Of a stretch of 64,000 nt of DNA, positions 52,125 through 60,861 are shown in pieces. The stretch lies in contig NZ_ATDP01000076.1 of the NCBI RefSeq assembly GCF_000445105.1, forward strand, positions 29,178 through 93,177, in the 5' to 3' direction. The translations under genes and the position numbers were made by a program. This stretch comes from Sphingobium lactosutens DS20 (GTDB lineage: Bacteria; Pseudomonadota; Alphaproteobacteria; Sphingomonadales; Sphingomonadaceae). Each line of letters begins with the position of its first letter. Positions within the stretch are counted from its first letter, which is position 1. Below the pieces are notes generated by a model. The model was given only the letters and a program-made list of their open reading frames with translations. It searched no databases and was not told the origin of the DNA.

Positions 52125-53434
52125 TCCTTGATGGCGACGGCGCGGCGGCTGGCGAGGCCCATCATCGTGAAGGCGGCGAGCGAGGAGAGGATGTTCGCCA
52201 TCGCCGCGCCCTGCGTGCCATAGAGCGGCAGAAGCGCCGATTGCAGGCCAAGGAGGAGCAATGTCGCGATGACGCTGATCCGCAATGACAGTCCGGCGCG
52301 GTCGGTGGCCATGAGCAGCGGGCGGTAGCTGACCCCGGCAAGGTCGATGCAGGCCGCAACCCCCAGCATCAGCAGCAGCGGATAGGCGGGCAGGAATTCG
52401 TCACCCGCGATGAGGCCCAGCAGCGGCCGGCCGATCGTGAGGATGAGCGTGATGATAACCGCGCCTGCGATCAACGCCAGCCGGTTGGTGCGGCGGAACA
52501 GCGCGCCCAGGGCTTCGGTTCCCTGCGCCGTGGTGCGCGAGAGTTCGACGAAGATGCTGCGCGAGAGCAGGCTGGAAATCTTGGTCAGCGAATTGGCGAG
52601 CTGATTGGCGAGGCGATAGAGACCCGCGCCCGCCGGGCCGACGAACGCGCCGACGATGAGCACCGCCACCTGCTGCCCGACCGAGGACAGGCTGGTCTGA
52701 AGATTGGTGGCGGTGAGAAAGCCGACGATGCCGGGATTTTCAGCGCGTGCGTCGAGCGCTCGGCCGGCACGCCAGCTGCCGATCTGGGGGCCCCCGACGC
52801 GCAGGGCAAGGAACCAGTAACTGGCGGCGCAAAGCAGTTCGGCAAAGGCCCAGGCGAGCAGGAAGGCGGTGATGCCGGGCGCGACCGCCCAAGCCACAAG
52901 CGCGCCGATCATGCGGCCGACCGGGATCATGGTTTCGGCAAAGGCGGCGGAATCGAAGCGGTCGAACAGGCGCAGCACGCCCGTCGGGCTGGAGCGGATG
53001 GTGATCATCATCAGGAGCGCGAACAGCCAGACCTGAAGCCCCATGTCCGGTTCCAGCCCCAGGAGCGGCCCGGCGAAGAGAATGACGCCCGCCGCGATGG
53101 CCGCGCCCGCCGCTGCGGACGCCAGGTCGATGAGGATGCAGAAGCGCAGTACGCGGTTGAGCGCGTCGCCATTGCCAGCGGCGAGATGCGGCTGGCCATA
53201 GCGCACGACGATCTGCCAGCTGTCGAAGCTGACCAGCGTCTTGATGACGTTGGCGGCGCTCAGGACCAGGGCGAAACGGCCGAAATCGGCGACGCCCAGC
53301 GTGCGGGTGACGATGGCGAGATAGGCGAGGCTCAGCACCGCGCCCACGCCCTTGCCCCCCAGCAGCCAGCCGGTGTTGGCCAGGATGCGGGCGAAGGCGT
53401 CCGCCGCCGCGCCTGATCCGCGCTTGAACATCAC
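52121..53434 (-). CDS. Wzx-like polysaccharide/oligosaccharide flippase
   Basis: A 437-residue polytopic membrane protein of the MATE/MVF flippase superfamily, with about 12 membrane segments. It begins NTGWLLGGKGVGAVLSLAYLAIVTRTLG, a hallmark of the polysaccharide-transport group, and continues to a C-terminal SRRAVAIKD. It probably flips a lipid-linked glycan across the inner membrane. Neighbouring NTP transferases support that. Confidence 0.85.
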   Translation of the reverse strand: MMFKRGSGAAADAFARILANTGWLLGGKGVGAVLSLAYLAIVTRTLGVADFGRFALVLSAANVIKTLVSFDSWQIVVRYGQPHLAAGNGDALNRVLRFCILIDLASAAAGAAIAAGVILFAGPLLGLEPDMGLQVWLFALLMMITIRSSPTGVLRLFDRFDSAAFAETMIPVGRMIGALVAWAVAPGITAFLLAWAFAELLCAASYWFLALRVGGPQIGSWRAGRALDARAENPGIVGFLTATNLQTSLSSVGQQVAVLIVGAFVGPAGAGLYRLANQLANSLTKISSLLSRSIFVELSRTTAQGTEALGALFRRTNRLALIAGAVIITLILTIGRPLLGLIAGDEFLPAYPLLLMLGVAACIDLAGVSYRPLLMATDRAGLSLRISVIATLLLLGLQSALLPLYGTQGAAMANILSSLAAFTMMGLASRRAVAIKD

Positions 53435-53553
53435 TTTTGTCGCCGGCCCTTCCTGTCCCCAGCCGGTCGTCCGGCGGGGCCTATCTAGGGCCTGACGCGC
53501 CCGGTTTGAAGCCGCCTTTTTTTCGGCCCAATTGCGGGCTAAAGCCGCGCGCC

Positions 53554-54324
53554 ATGACGATCAGCAAAGCCATCATCCTTTCCGCCGGCCAGGGATCGCG
53601 CCTGTTGCCGCTGACGCGCGACGTGCCCAAATGCATGATCGATTTCAACGGCCGCAGCCTCATCAGCTGGCAGGTCGCGGCGCTGGTCGCCAATGGCGTG
53701 ACGGACATCGTGGTGGTGACGGGGTTCCGCACCGAGCGGGTGGAGGATCATGCGTTGCAGCTGTATCGCGACACCGGCGCGCGCATCCGCACCATATTCA
53801 ACCCCTTTTTCCAGGTGGCCGATAATCTGGGCACCTGCTGGATCGTGCGGGAGGAGATGGACCGGGACTTCATCATCCTGAACGGCGATACCATCGTGTC
53901 GGACGAGATCGTCGCCAGGCTGGTCACAGGCGCCAAGGACGCGATCACGGTCACCGTCGACGTGAAGCCGCAGGGCGATTATGACGACGATGACATGAAG
54001 GTCAGCCGCGACGCCGACGGGCGGTTGCACGCGATCGGCAAGCGGTTGCTGCCGCCCGATACCAATGCGGAATCGATCGGCATGCTGGCCTTCACCGGGG
54101 AAGGGCCGGCGATATTCCGCAACCAGATCGACCAGATGATGCGCACGCCCGAGGGCGTGGAACGCTGGTATCTGCGCGCCATCGATATCATCGCCAAGGG
54201 CAACCGCGTCGGCACCGTGTCGATCGAGGGGCTGGAGTGGCAGGAGGTCGATTTCCCCCAGGATGTCGACGCGGCGCAGACGCTGACGGCCAAGTGGATC
54301 GCGGAAGGGCGCTACGCGCGATAA
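53554..54324 (+). CDS. Nucleotidyltransferase (phosphocholine cytidylyltransferase-like)
   Basis: A 256-residue sugar- or choline-phosphate nucleotidyltransferase. The start is the ATG at 53554, giving MTISKAIILSAGQGSRLLPLT, with the G-x-G-x-R-x-x-P signature and the metal aspartate in LNGDTIVSD. The central DVKPQGDYDDDDMKV segment is unusually acidic. LicC/phosphocholine-cytidylyltransferase annotations fit best, but a sugar-1-phosphate substrate is possible. It is adjacent to the flippase on the opposite strand. Confidence 0.82.
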   Translation: MTISKAIILSAGQGSRLLPLTRDVPKCMIDFNGRSLISWQVAALVANGVTDIVVVTGFRTERVEDHALQLYRDTGARIRTIFNPFFQVADNLGTCWIVREEMDRDFIILNGDTIVSDEIVARLVTGAKDAITVTVDVKPQGDYDDDDMKVSRDADGRLHAIGKRLLPPDTNAESIGMLAFTGEGPAIFRNQIDQMMRTPEGVERWYLRAIDIIAKGNRVGTVSIEGLEWQEVDFPQDVDAAQTLTAKWIAEGRYAR

Positions 54325-54376
54325 GGCGGGCTTGCCCGCGCGGGCGTGTCGGGTTAAGGGGCGCGCATTCGCATGG

Positions 54377-54470
54377 ACCCGGTGCAATTCCGGGTGGCTA
54401 TTCCGGCCGCCGATCCGCCGGACAACATCACACATGATTTTTGAAGACCGCGGGCGATCCGCGTCATGTG
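54377..54470 (+). promoter_or_regulatory. Structured leader upstream of SulP transporter
   Basis: Three stems in about 95 bases: ACCCGG/CCGGGT (54377-54382, 54390-54395), TCCGGC/GCCGGA (54402-54407, 54417-54422), and CACATGA/TCATGTG (54431-54437, 54464-54470) enclosing CGCGG/CCGCG with an 11-base bulge. It ends 24 bases before the transporter ATG. Leaders of this type, e.g. the sul1 motif, have been described upstream of alphaproteobacterial SulP genes, but I cannot test identity. Confidence 0.5.
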
Positions 54471-54494
54471 CCTTGTTGTGGACATTCAGATATA

Positions 54495-55985
54495 ATGACA
54501 AATTCCCTCATCCGCTACCGGCAGGAGTGGTTCAGCAGCGGCGCGGGCGCGCGCCGCGACATATTGGCCGGCATCGTCGTCGCGCTGGCGCTGATCCCCG
54601 AAGCCATCGGCTTTTCCATCATCGCGGGCGTAGATCCGCGTGTCGGCCTGTATGCGTCGGTCGCGATCGCCATGACGATCGCGCTGATCGGCGGGCGGCC
54701 GGGCATGATTTCCGCCGCGACCGCCGCCGTCGCCGTTCTGGTGACGCCGCTGGTGCGCGAGCATGGCGTACAATATCTGTTCGCCGCGACGATCCTGATG
54801 GGCGTCATCCAGGCGATCGCCGGGCTGTTGCGGCTGGACCTGCTGATGCAGTTCGTCTCGCGATCGGTCATCACCGGCTTCGTCAATGCGCTGGCGATCC
54901 TGATATTCCTGGCGCAGCTGCCGCAGCTGACCAATGTCGGCTGGGAAACATACGCCATGGTCGCGGGCGGGCTGGCGATCATCTATGGGTTTCCCCGGAT
55001 CACCAGGGCGGTGCCATCGCCGCTGGTGGCGATCCTGGTGCTGACCGCGATCAGCATCGGCATGGGCCTGCCGGTCAACATGGTCGGCGACATGGGCAAG
55101 CTGCCCGAAGGATTGCCGAGCCTGGCGCTGCCGCAGGTCCCGCTGAGCTGGGAAACGCTGCGCATCATCGCGCCCTATTCGGTTACGATGGCGGCCGTCG
55201 GGCTGCTGGAATCGCTGCTGACCGCGCAGATCGTCGATGACATGACCGACAGTGACAGCGACAAGAGGCGCGAATGCATGGGCCAGGGCGGCGCCAACAT
55301 CGTGGCGGCGATGTTGGGCGGCATGGGCGGGTGCGCGATGATCGGCCAGTCGGTCATCAACGTGACGTCGGGCGGGCGCGGGCGATTGTCCACTTTTGTC
55401 GCCGGCGCGTTCCTGCTGTTCCTGCTGGCGGTGTTGGGGCCGTGGGTCGGGCGCGTGCCGATGCCGGCACTGGTCGCGGTGATGATCATGGTATCAATCG
55501 GCACGTTCAGCTGGAACTCGATCGCCAATTTGCGGCGGCATCCGCCAACGTCATCGGTGGTGATGCTGGTGACGGTGGTGGTCGTGGTGGCGACGCGCGA
55601 CTTGTCGCTGGGCGTGCTGGCGGGCGTGCTGCTGTCGGGCATCTTCTTTGCCGGGAAGGTGCAGCGCATGTTCGGCGTGGAGCGGAGCGAGGATGCGGGC
55701 CGGGCGACCTATCGGGTGACGGGGCAGATCTTCTTTGCCTCGGTCGACCGCTTCACCCGCGCTTTCCAGGACGAGAGCGGGGCAGAAGCCGTGCTGATCG
55801 ACGTGTCGGCCGCGCATTTCTGGGATATTTCGGGGGTCGGCGCGCTGGACAAGGTGGTCGCGAAGCTGCGCGCGCAGGGCGTGGCGGTAGAGGTGGTCGG
55901 CTATAACCGGGCGAGCGCGGACCTCATTGACCGGTTCGCGCTGCACGACAAGACCGGCGTCGAGATGGGCGTCGTGCCGCATTGA
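54495..55985 (+). CDS. SulP-family anion transporter with STAS domain
   Basis: A 496-residue inner-membrane transporter. About 12-14 hydrophobic segments occupy residues 20-395, with a SulP-type [20 protein letters not shown] signature, then a cytoplasmic C-terminal STAS domain (about 410-490, with [23 protein letters not shown]). Likely substrates are sulfate, bicarbonate or related anions. ATG 54495 is chosen; the frame upstream overlaps the leader. The gene is alone downstream of a structured leader. Confidence 0.9.
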   Translation: MTNSLIRYRQEWFSSGAGARRDILAGIVVALALIPEAIGFSIIAGVDPRVGLYASVAIAMTIALIGGRPGMISAATAAVAVLVTPLVREHGVQYLFAATILMGVIQAIAGLLRLDLLMQFVSRSVITGFVNALAILIFLAQLPQLTNVGWETYAMVAGGLAIIYGFPRITRAVPSPLVAILVLTAISIGMGLPVNMVGDMGKLPEGLPSLALPQVPLSWETLRIIAPYSVTMAAVGLLESLLTAQIVDDMTDSDSDKRRECMGQGGANIVAAMLGGMGGCAMIGQSVINVTSGGRGRLSTFVAGAFLLFLLAVLGPWVGRVPMPALVAVMIMVSIGTFSWNSIANLRRHPPTSSVVMLVTVVVVVATRDLSLGVLAGVLLSGIFFAGKVQRMFGVERSEDAGRATYRVTGQIFFASVDRFTRAFQDESGAEAVLIDVSAAHFWDISGVGALDKVVAKLRAQGVAVEVVGYNRASADLIDRFALHDKTGVEMGVVPH

Positions 55986-56050
55986 ACAGGGTTGCGTTCC
56001 GCTACTGATGTGACATGGTCCGGCTCTAAGGCAAGAGAGGAGTCGGACCG

Positions 56051-56698
56051 ATGATCATCCATGGCGCCAGAGTGTCGCCCTTCGTGCGCAAAGTCCTTGT
56101 TTTCGCGACCGAAAAGGGAATCGAGACGGAGGTTCGGATGGCCGGTTTCGGGCGCGGCGATCCGGGCTATCTGGAAGGATCGCCCTTTGGCAAGATACCC
56201 GCGCTGGAAGATGGCGACTTTCTGCTGTGCGATTCGACCGCGATCATAACCTATATGGATGCGTTGCATCCTGAGCCCAATCTGATCCCGACCGAAGCCA
56301 GGGCGCGGGCGCGCACCATCTGGTTCGAGGAATTTGGCGATACGATCGCGCAGCAGGCGGGGCAGAAGATTTTCTTCAACCGTGCGGTGGCGAAGCGGGT
56401 GAAGCGCGAGCCGGACCTGGCGGCGGCGGACCGGGCGGAGGCCGAGGAGATGCCGAAAATCTACGATTATCTGGAGAAGGAGCTGCCGGAAAGCGGTTGG
56501 CTGGTGGAGGATCGCTTCACCCTGGCGGACCTGGCGGCGGCGTGCCCGATCATCAATGTGGGCTATTGTTCGGACGGGCTGGACGCGGCGAGATGGCCCA
56601 AGGTCGCGGCGTGGCTGGCGGCGGTGAAGGCGCGGCCGAGCGTGGCGGCGGCCATGGAGGAAGAAGCACCGGCGGTTCGCGCCATGCTGGACAATTAA
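56051..56698 (+). CDS. Glutathione S-transferase family protein
   Basis: A 215-residue cytosolic GST. The N-terminal thioredoxin-like domain has SPFVRKVLVFATEKGIETE, a Ser/Arg-type active site typical of bacterial GSTs, KIPALEDGDFLLCDSTAII and the glutathione-contact segment, then an all-helical C-terminal domain (SGWLVEDRFTLADLAAACP). GAGAGG precedes the ATG. Substrate unknown. Confidence 0.9.
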   Translation: MIIHGARVSPFVRKVLVFATEKGIETEVRMAGFGRGDPGYLEGSPFGKIPALEDGDFLLCDSTAIITYMDALHPEPNLIPTEARARARTIWFEEFGDTIAQQAGQKIFFNRAVAKRVKREPDLAAADRAEAEEMPKIYDYLEKELPESGWLVEDRFTLADLAAACPIINVGYCSDGLDAARWPKVAAWLAAVKARPSVAAAMEEEAPAVRAMLDN

Positions 56699-56856
56699 CC
56701 CATATGGCACATTCTGCTTGACATCGTCACGCTGATCTGACAGATAGGTCGATATTGGGAAAATGTGAGTCGCCAAGGCGGCGCGAGGACAGGTCGGTTC
56801 CGAAAGCGGGGCCGGCCTTTTTCGTGTCTGGCGAACCGGGCGGGGGAATGCGGGCG

Positions 56857-57411
56857 ATGGCGACGGAAACGGAAACGGAAACGGTGGAGGAGAGGCGGCT
56901 GGTGCCGCAGCGGCAGGCGCGGGCGGGCGGCGCGCGCGTGCAGCAACGACAGGCGCGCAAGGATAGTTGGACGCTGGAGGAGGAGCGGATATTCCTGCTG
57001 ACGCTAGCGGAATGCTGCAATGTGAGCGAGGCCGCGCGGGAAATCGGCAAATGCCGGCAGGGCGCCTATGCGCGGCGCAAGCGCCGGATCGCCTTTGCCC
57101 GCGCCTGGGACGCGGCGCTGGAGGAAGGCTATTGCGAACTGGAGATGATGCTGATGCGCGCGTCGCTGTTCGGCAGCGAGAGCGAGGAAATCGTCATGGA
57201 TGGCGATGGCGTGGTGAAAAGCCGCAAGGTCAAGCGCGCGCCCAACCTGACCATCGGGTTGCGGCTGTTGCAGCATCATCGCGCCCGCGTGACGCAGATC
57301 CGCGCGGCCAAGGGGCGCAAGCGAAGCGGGCCGGACAGCGCCGACGCCAAGGCGCGGGTGCGCGCGATGCTGGAGGAAATTAGGCGGCGGCGCGCGGCTG
57401 CGGGCGAATGA
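56857..57411 (+). CDS. Small-terminase-like protein (putative)
   Basis: A 184-residue basic protein. Residues about 30-60 contain WTLEEERIFLLTLAECCNVSEAAREIG, a helix-turn-helix like that of terminase small subunits or transposase-type HTH, and the C-terminal half is helical and basic (RAAKGRKRS, EEIRRRRAAAG). The ATG at 56857 has GGGGGA upstream; a longer frame to 56755 is not needed. It overlaps the next gene by four bases. Because a terminase large subunit lies 3.4 kb downstream, a DNA-recognition role in packaging is inferred, not shown. Confidence 0.6.
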   Translation: MATETETETVEERRLVPQRQARAGGARVQQRQARKDSWTLEEERIFLLTLAECCNVSEAAREIGKCRQGAYARRKRRIAFARAWDAALEEGYCELEMMLMRASLFGSESEEIVMDGDGVVKSRKVKRAPNLTIGLRLLQHHRARVTQIRAAKGRKRSGPDSADAKARVRAMLEEIRRRRAAAGE

Positions 57412-57758
57412 TGCGGGCGCGCCATGCGTTCGTGACGGTGCCGACGAAGCGGGCCGGGGGTGCGACGGTCGGCGCATTAACCCTTTTTCCACCGGAACGG
57501 ATGGTGCAGCTGCGGCATTCGAAAGCCATGACATTGGAAAGCCGGATTTTACAACAGCTTGGCGCGGGGCCGATCCGCCGATTGACGCTGGAGGGCGTGG
57601 ACGCGGACGAACTGGCGACAACGCTGCGGCATATGGCGGCGCGGCGGCAAATCTGCATCCGGCCCGACCAGATTTCGCTTTATTGGCATCGCCATATGAT
57701 CCTGTCGCCCATGGGGGCGCTGGTGCGCAAGGTGACGGCGCGGCCGGTCGCGGCGTGA
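57408..57758 (+). CDS. Small protein coupled to terminase-like gene
   Basis: A 116-residue basic protein of unknown function whose ATG overlaps the preceding stop. From an internal ATG at 57528 it would be a 76-residue MTLESRILQQLGAGPIRRLTLE protein with predicted winged-helix-like composition (LTLEGVDADELATTLRHMAARRQICI), suggestive of DNA binding. TTAACC and a T-rich tract at 57477-57488 lie before that inner start. Which start is used is unresolved. Confidence 0.55.
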   Translation: MMRARHAFVTVPTKRAGGATVGALTLFPPERMVQLRHSKAMTLESRILQQLGAGPIRRLTLEGVDADELATTLRHMAARRQICIRPDQISLYWHRHMILSPMGALVRKVTARPVAA

Positions 57759-57857
57759 GGGGGTGGTAGCGGAAGGACGGGGATGCTCTCGTTGGCCTGT
57801 GGCTGCCCTTCCGGGTGCGAGGAGGACGGGATGGTTTGTGGCCCGTGTGTTCCCTAT

Positions 57858-57883
57858 CGTCATCCCCGTGGAGGCGGGGGTCC
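57858..57883. repeat. Palindromic repeat, CCCCG type
   Basis: CGTCATCCCCG and CGGGGGTCC arms, a degenerate relative of the units beside the first GIY-YIG gene. Confidence 0.65.
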
Positions 57884-57920
57884 TTCTTCTCAGTATGGCA
57901 TGTGGGCTACGGTCGAGAGA

Positions 57921-57950
57921 TGGGTTCCCGCTTTCGCGGGAATGACGGAG
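57921..57950. repeat. Palindromic repeat, CCCGCTTTCGCGGG type
   Basis: GGGTTCCCGCTTTCGCGGGA then ATGACGG. Same family as 34139-34171 with G-to-A changes in the arms. Confidence 0.75.
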
Positions 57951-58038
57951 TGGGACGGAAATGAGATCGTCCGGTTTTCGTGGCAGTCAAAGGACAGCTG
58001 ACGTTGCCAAAGTATAGAATACTCGCCATCATCGGTTC

Positions 58039-58674
58039 ATGTGGAAGCAAACCATCATAGCTGCATATCTTGGAGCGACTGTAACGATCCCCTCATCTGT
58101 ACAGGCATGCTCAGTGGGCCGGGGCTACCGGGTCCCGACCACTTTGCAACTGGTGGAAGGCTCGGACGCAATTGTTCTGGCAAAAGTCAAAGCGGGGGCA
58201 CTTCATTCTGAATTTGGCTTTCGCCAAGCGTCGCTAACGCCAGTCGCGCTTCTAAAGGGTGACCGACTGCCCGAACAAATATCTTGTGAATATTGCGCTA
58301 TATCAAGAAGTCGATGGAAGGCTGTCGCAAGTAATCCTCGCGATTTGCAAGAGCCAAATCCTGATGTCTTTTCAGGCGGATGTAATCGGCAGGTTTTCGA
58401 TAAAGGCATGCTCGTTGTAGCCTTCCTGAAGAAAGAAGGCGATACATATGTCGTTAACGCACCTCCATTTTCGAGGGCATTGGAGGATGTGCCATCGTCA
58501 GATGCTCTTTGGGTGAAGGCAATCAAAATATACGTCAAGATTGTGGCGTTGCCGGGCGTGAAGCGCCGACAAGCCATGGAAGCGGAACAGGCGCGGTTGG
58601 CAGCAAGAAAAAATGACCCGGATGCTACATTGCTTGCTCGCGAGCTAGACAGGGCACTTCATGAAAACCCATGA
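58039..58674 (+). CDS. Hypothetical secreted protein, atypical composition
   Basis: A 211-residue protein with a signal peptide (1-23, ending VQACS) and no recognised fold. Five cysteines lie at residues 24, 84, 87, 115, with EYC and GGC contexts, and could form disulfides or ligate a metal. The C-terminal third is helical (MEAEQARLAARKND). Base composition is clearly richer in A/T than the neighbours and lacks the strong GC-ending codon bias, so it is likely recently acquired. It lies between packaging-gene fragments, surrounded by palindromes. Confidence 0.65.
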   Translation: MWKQTIIAAYLGATVTIPSSVQACSVGRGYRVPTTLQLVEGSDAIVLAKVKAGALHSEFGFRQASLTPVALLKGDRLPEQISCEYCAISRSRWKAVASNPRDLQEPNPDVFSGGCNRQVFDKGMLVVAFLKKEGDTYVVNAPPFSRALEDVPSSDALWVKAIKIYVKIVALPGVKRRQAMEAEQARLAARKNDPDATLLARELDRALHENP

Positions 58675-58760
58675 GGTTTCGCAAGGGCGGGGGGAATCTC
58701 TGTTCTAGGTATATGCAGGAATCACCTTAGCTGACCTAACATGGTCGCTTCCACACGATC

Positions 58761-58870
58761 ATCCCCTGTAAGGGGAGGTGGCTGGCTGTAGGCCAGACGG
58801 AGGGGTGTCGCGCTTTCGACAGGGTGATACCCCTCCACCACTTCGTGGTCCCCCTCCCCTGCAGGGGAGG
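58761..58870. repeat. Long inverted repeat
   Basis: TCCCCTGTAAGGGGAGG at the left end and CCCTCCCCTGCAGGGGAGG at the right, with an inner GGGGTGTCG/GATACCCC pair and a CCACTTCGTGG tip. Fold-back of about 110 bases. Confidence 0.75.
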
Positions 58871-58936
58871 ATTTTTGCCGTCGCTTTTGGTCGGGACATG
58901 ACGTCCGGATTTGCTTTCGCAGATCAGAGAGAGAGG

Positions 58937-58964
58937 GGCATTCCCGCTTTCGTGGGAATGTCAG
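58937..58964. repeat. Palindromic repeat
   Basis: CATTCCCGCTTTCGTGGGAATG; one substitution from a perfect arm. Family of 57921-57950. Confidence 0.7.
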
Positions 58965-58985
58965 TCGCCTCACCCGGCCCAAAAA

Positions 58986-59013
58986 GAACCCCCGGCTTGA
59001 CGCCGGGGGTCGA
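58986..59013. repeat. Palindromic repeat, CCCCCGGC type
   Basis: AACCCCCGGCTTGACGCCGGGGGT hairpin. Similar in sequence to the CCCCGGC units at 4.8 and 62-63 kb. Confidence 0.65.
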
Positions 59014-59204
59014 GGTTCAGGGAGGATCAGCGGCGCAGAGGGGGACTGCGTGGTGCCGCTGACAGGGGCATGACTAGGGCGGCAATGCTGCGGGGGAATG
59101 TCCGGTTTGTAGCCGGAGTGACATATGCGCGGATGTGGGACGCTATCCCGGACATGCGCCGGGGCGGCTTTACAGTCGTCAAATAGCCGATAAGGTCCGC
59201 CCCC

Positions 59205-60512
59205 ATGAAAACATTGATCCTGCTCGCCGCCGCTTCTGCCCTGTCCACGTCCGCCAGCGCGCAGACGCGCGCGCCCGATCCGGCGCGGTTGAAGGCGACG
59301 GTGGAGAAGCTGGTGAGTTTCGGCACGCGCCATACGCTGTCTTCGGCGACCGACCCCAGGCGCGGCATCGGCGCGGCGCGGCGCTGGGGCGCGGCGGAGT
59401 TCGAGAAGATCGCCAAGGGCTGTGGCGGGTGCCTGACCGTCGAGACGATCGCGGACCGCTTTACCGGGCCGCGCGCGCCCGACGGGGTCGAGGTGGTGGA
59501 CGTGCTGGCGATCCAGAAGGGGACGGGGGACCCCAACCAGGTGGTGATCGTCGCCGGGCATATCGACAGCCGGGTAAGCGACGTGATGAACGCGACCAGC
59601 GATGCGCCCGGCGCGAACGACAATGCGTCAGGCACGGCCTTGGTGATCGAGGCGGCGCGGGTGCTGGCGGGCGAAAAATTTGACGGCACGATCGTCTATG
59701 CGCTGCTGTCGGGCGAGGAGCAGGGGCTGTGGGGCGGCAAGCTGCTGGCGGCCACGGCCAAGGCGCGCGGCTGGCAGGTGCGCGCGATGCTGAACAACGA
59801 TATTGTCGGCAACACGCTGGGCCAGAATGGGCAGATCGTCGCCGACCGGGTGCGGGTTTTTTCCGAAGGCATACGCTTTGCCGAGGATGAGAAGGCGGCG
59901 CGGACCCGCCGGGCGATCGGCGGGGAGGATGACGGGCCATCGCGCGCGCTGGCCAAGAAGATCGACGGCATTGCCGAGGCCAATCCGCAGGTCGGGCTGG
60001 ACGTGTTCGCGGTGCGGCGGCTGGACCGGTTCGGGCGCGGCGGCGACCATTCGCCCTTCCTGGAACTGGGCTTTCCCGCGGTGCGCTTTTCGGTGGGGAT
60101 AGAGAATTACGACCGGCAGCATCAGGATTTGCGGACGGAAAATGGCCGCGTCTATGGCGATACGGTGGACGCGATGGACTTTCCCTATCTGGCGAAGGTG
60201 ACGGCGCTCAACGTCGCGGCGCTGCGCGAGCTGGCCGATGCGCCGGCCGCGCCCGCCAGCGTATCGCTGGACGGGGCGCTGTCGATGGATACGCGGGTGT
60301 TCTGGGACGCGGTGCCGGGCGCTGCGGCGTATAAGGTCTATTGGCGGCGCGCGGACGCGCAGGATTGGACCGACAGCCGCGTCGTGACAGGTGCGACCGA
60401 AACGGTGTTGAAAGATGTCGTCGTCGACGATCATTTCATCGGCGTGGCGGCAGTGGCCAGCGACGGGGCGGAAAGCATCGTGACCTTTGGCGGGATGGCG
60501 CCGAGGAAATAA
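59205..60512 (+). CDS. Secreted M28-family aminopeptidase
   Basis: A 435-residue enzyme with a signal peptide (1-20, ending ASAQT). The M28 zinc-peptidase domain has GHIDS (His ligand), NDNASGTAL (shared Asp), LLSGEEQGLWGG (catalytic Glu pair), then a later ligand region DFGRGGDHSPF-like (FGRGGDHSPFLELG). The C-terminal 90 residues look like a fibronectin-III or Ig-like beta domain. It should release N-terminal amino acids from peptides in the periplasm. It lies between the two terminase genes, an odd place for it. Confidence 0.87.
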   Translation: MKTLILLAAASALSTSASAQTRAPDPARLKATVEKLVSFGTRHTLSSATDPRRGIGAARRWGAAEFEKIAKGCGGCLTVETIADRFTGPRAPDGVEVVDVLAIQKGTGDPNQVVIVAGHIDSRVSDVMNATSDAPGANDNASGTALVIEAARVLAGEKFDGTIVYALLSGEEQGLWGGKLLAATAKARGWQVRAMLNNDIVGNTLGQNGQIVADRVRVFSEGIRFAEDEKAARTRRAIGGEDDGPSRALAKKIDGIAEANPQVGLDVFAVRRLDRFGRGGDHSPFLELGFPAVRFSVGIENYDRQHQDLRTENGRVYGDTVDAMDFPYLAKVTALNVAALRELADAPAAPASVSLDGALSMDTRVFWDAVPGAAAYKVYWRRADAQDWTDSRVVTGATETVLKDVVVDDHFIGVAAVASDGAESIVTFGGMAPRK

Positions 60513-60554
60513 GAGCAGGGCATGGCCGCCCCGCGCGGGGCGGCCGGGACGCGA

Positions 60555-60743
60555 TCAATCCCTGACGGGTTTTGCGCCCGCCAGCGCCATGGCGTTCGCG
60601 GTGCCGGTGGCGGGCTTGACCGTGGCCGGGCGGTCGGTGAGCGCGCTGGCGGCGACCATGCCGCCGCCGACGATGGCGGCGACGCCAAGAATGGCGAGCA
60701 GGGTGCGCTGCCGGCCGGAAGGATCATGGGAAGGGGGATGCAT
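60555..60743 (-). CDS. Small single-span membrane protein
   Basis: A 62-residue protein on the minus strand, starting MHPPSHDPSGRQRTLLAILG with one membrane helix near 15-33 (LLAILGVAAIVGGGMVAAS) and a short Pro/Thr tail. AAAGGA precedes the ATG. Opposite in direction to the flanking genes. Unassigned. Confidence 0.6.
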   Translation of the reverse strand: MHPPSHDPSGRQRTLLAILGVAAIVGGGMVAASALTDRPATVKPATGTANAMALAGAKPVRD

Positions 60744-60861
60744 GAAGGTCCTTTCTGCTGCGTATGCGCAAGGCAGAATGGCGAGAATGACGGTGCGTTC
60801 CCGCACATTTCTGTAAGATTTGGTTGCAGCGCGGTGGCCTGCGAAACAGGGGAGGAGCGCG

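Larger units (their letters stand above)
58675..59204. other. Intergenic palindrome field
   Basis: About 530 bases with no credible gene. It holds three palindromes: a long one (58761-58870), a CCCGCTTTCGTGGG type (58937-58964) and a CCCCCGGC type (58986-59013). The promoter of the M28 gene probably lies at the right end. Confidence 0.75.

Noticed and set aside
57858..59013. Terminator cluster
   Set aside because: These palindromes have no T-runs and recur elsewhere with fixed flanks, so they are repeats rather than terminators.
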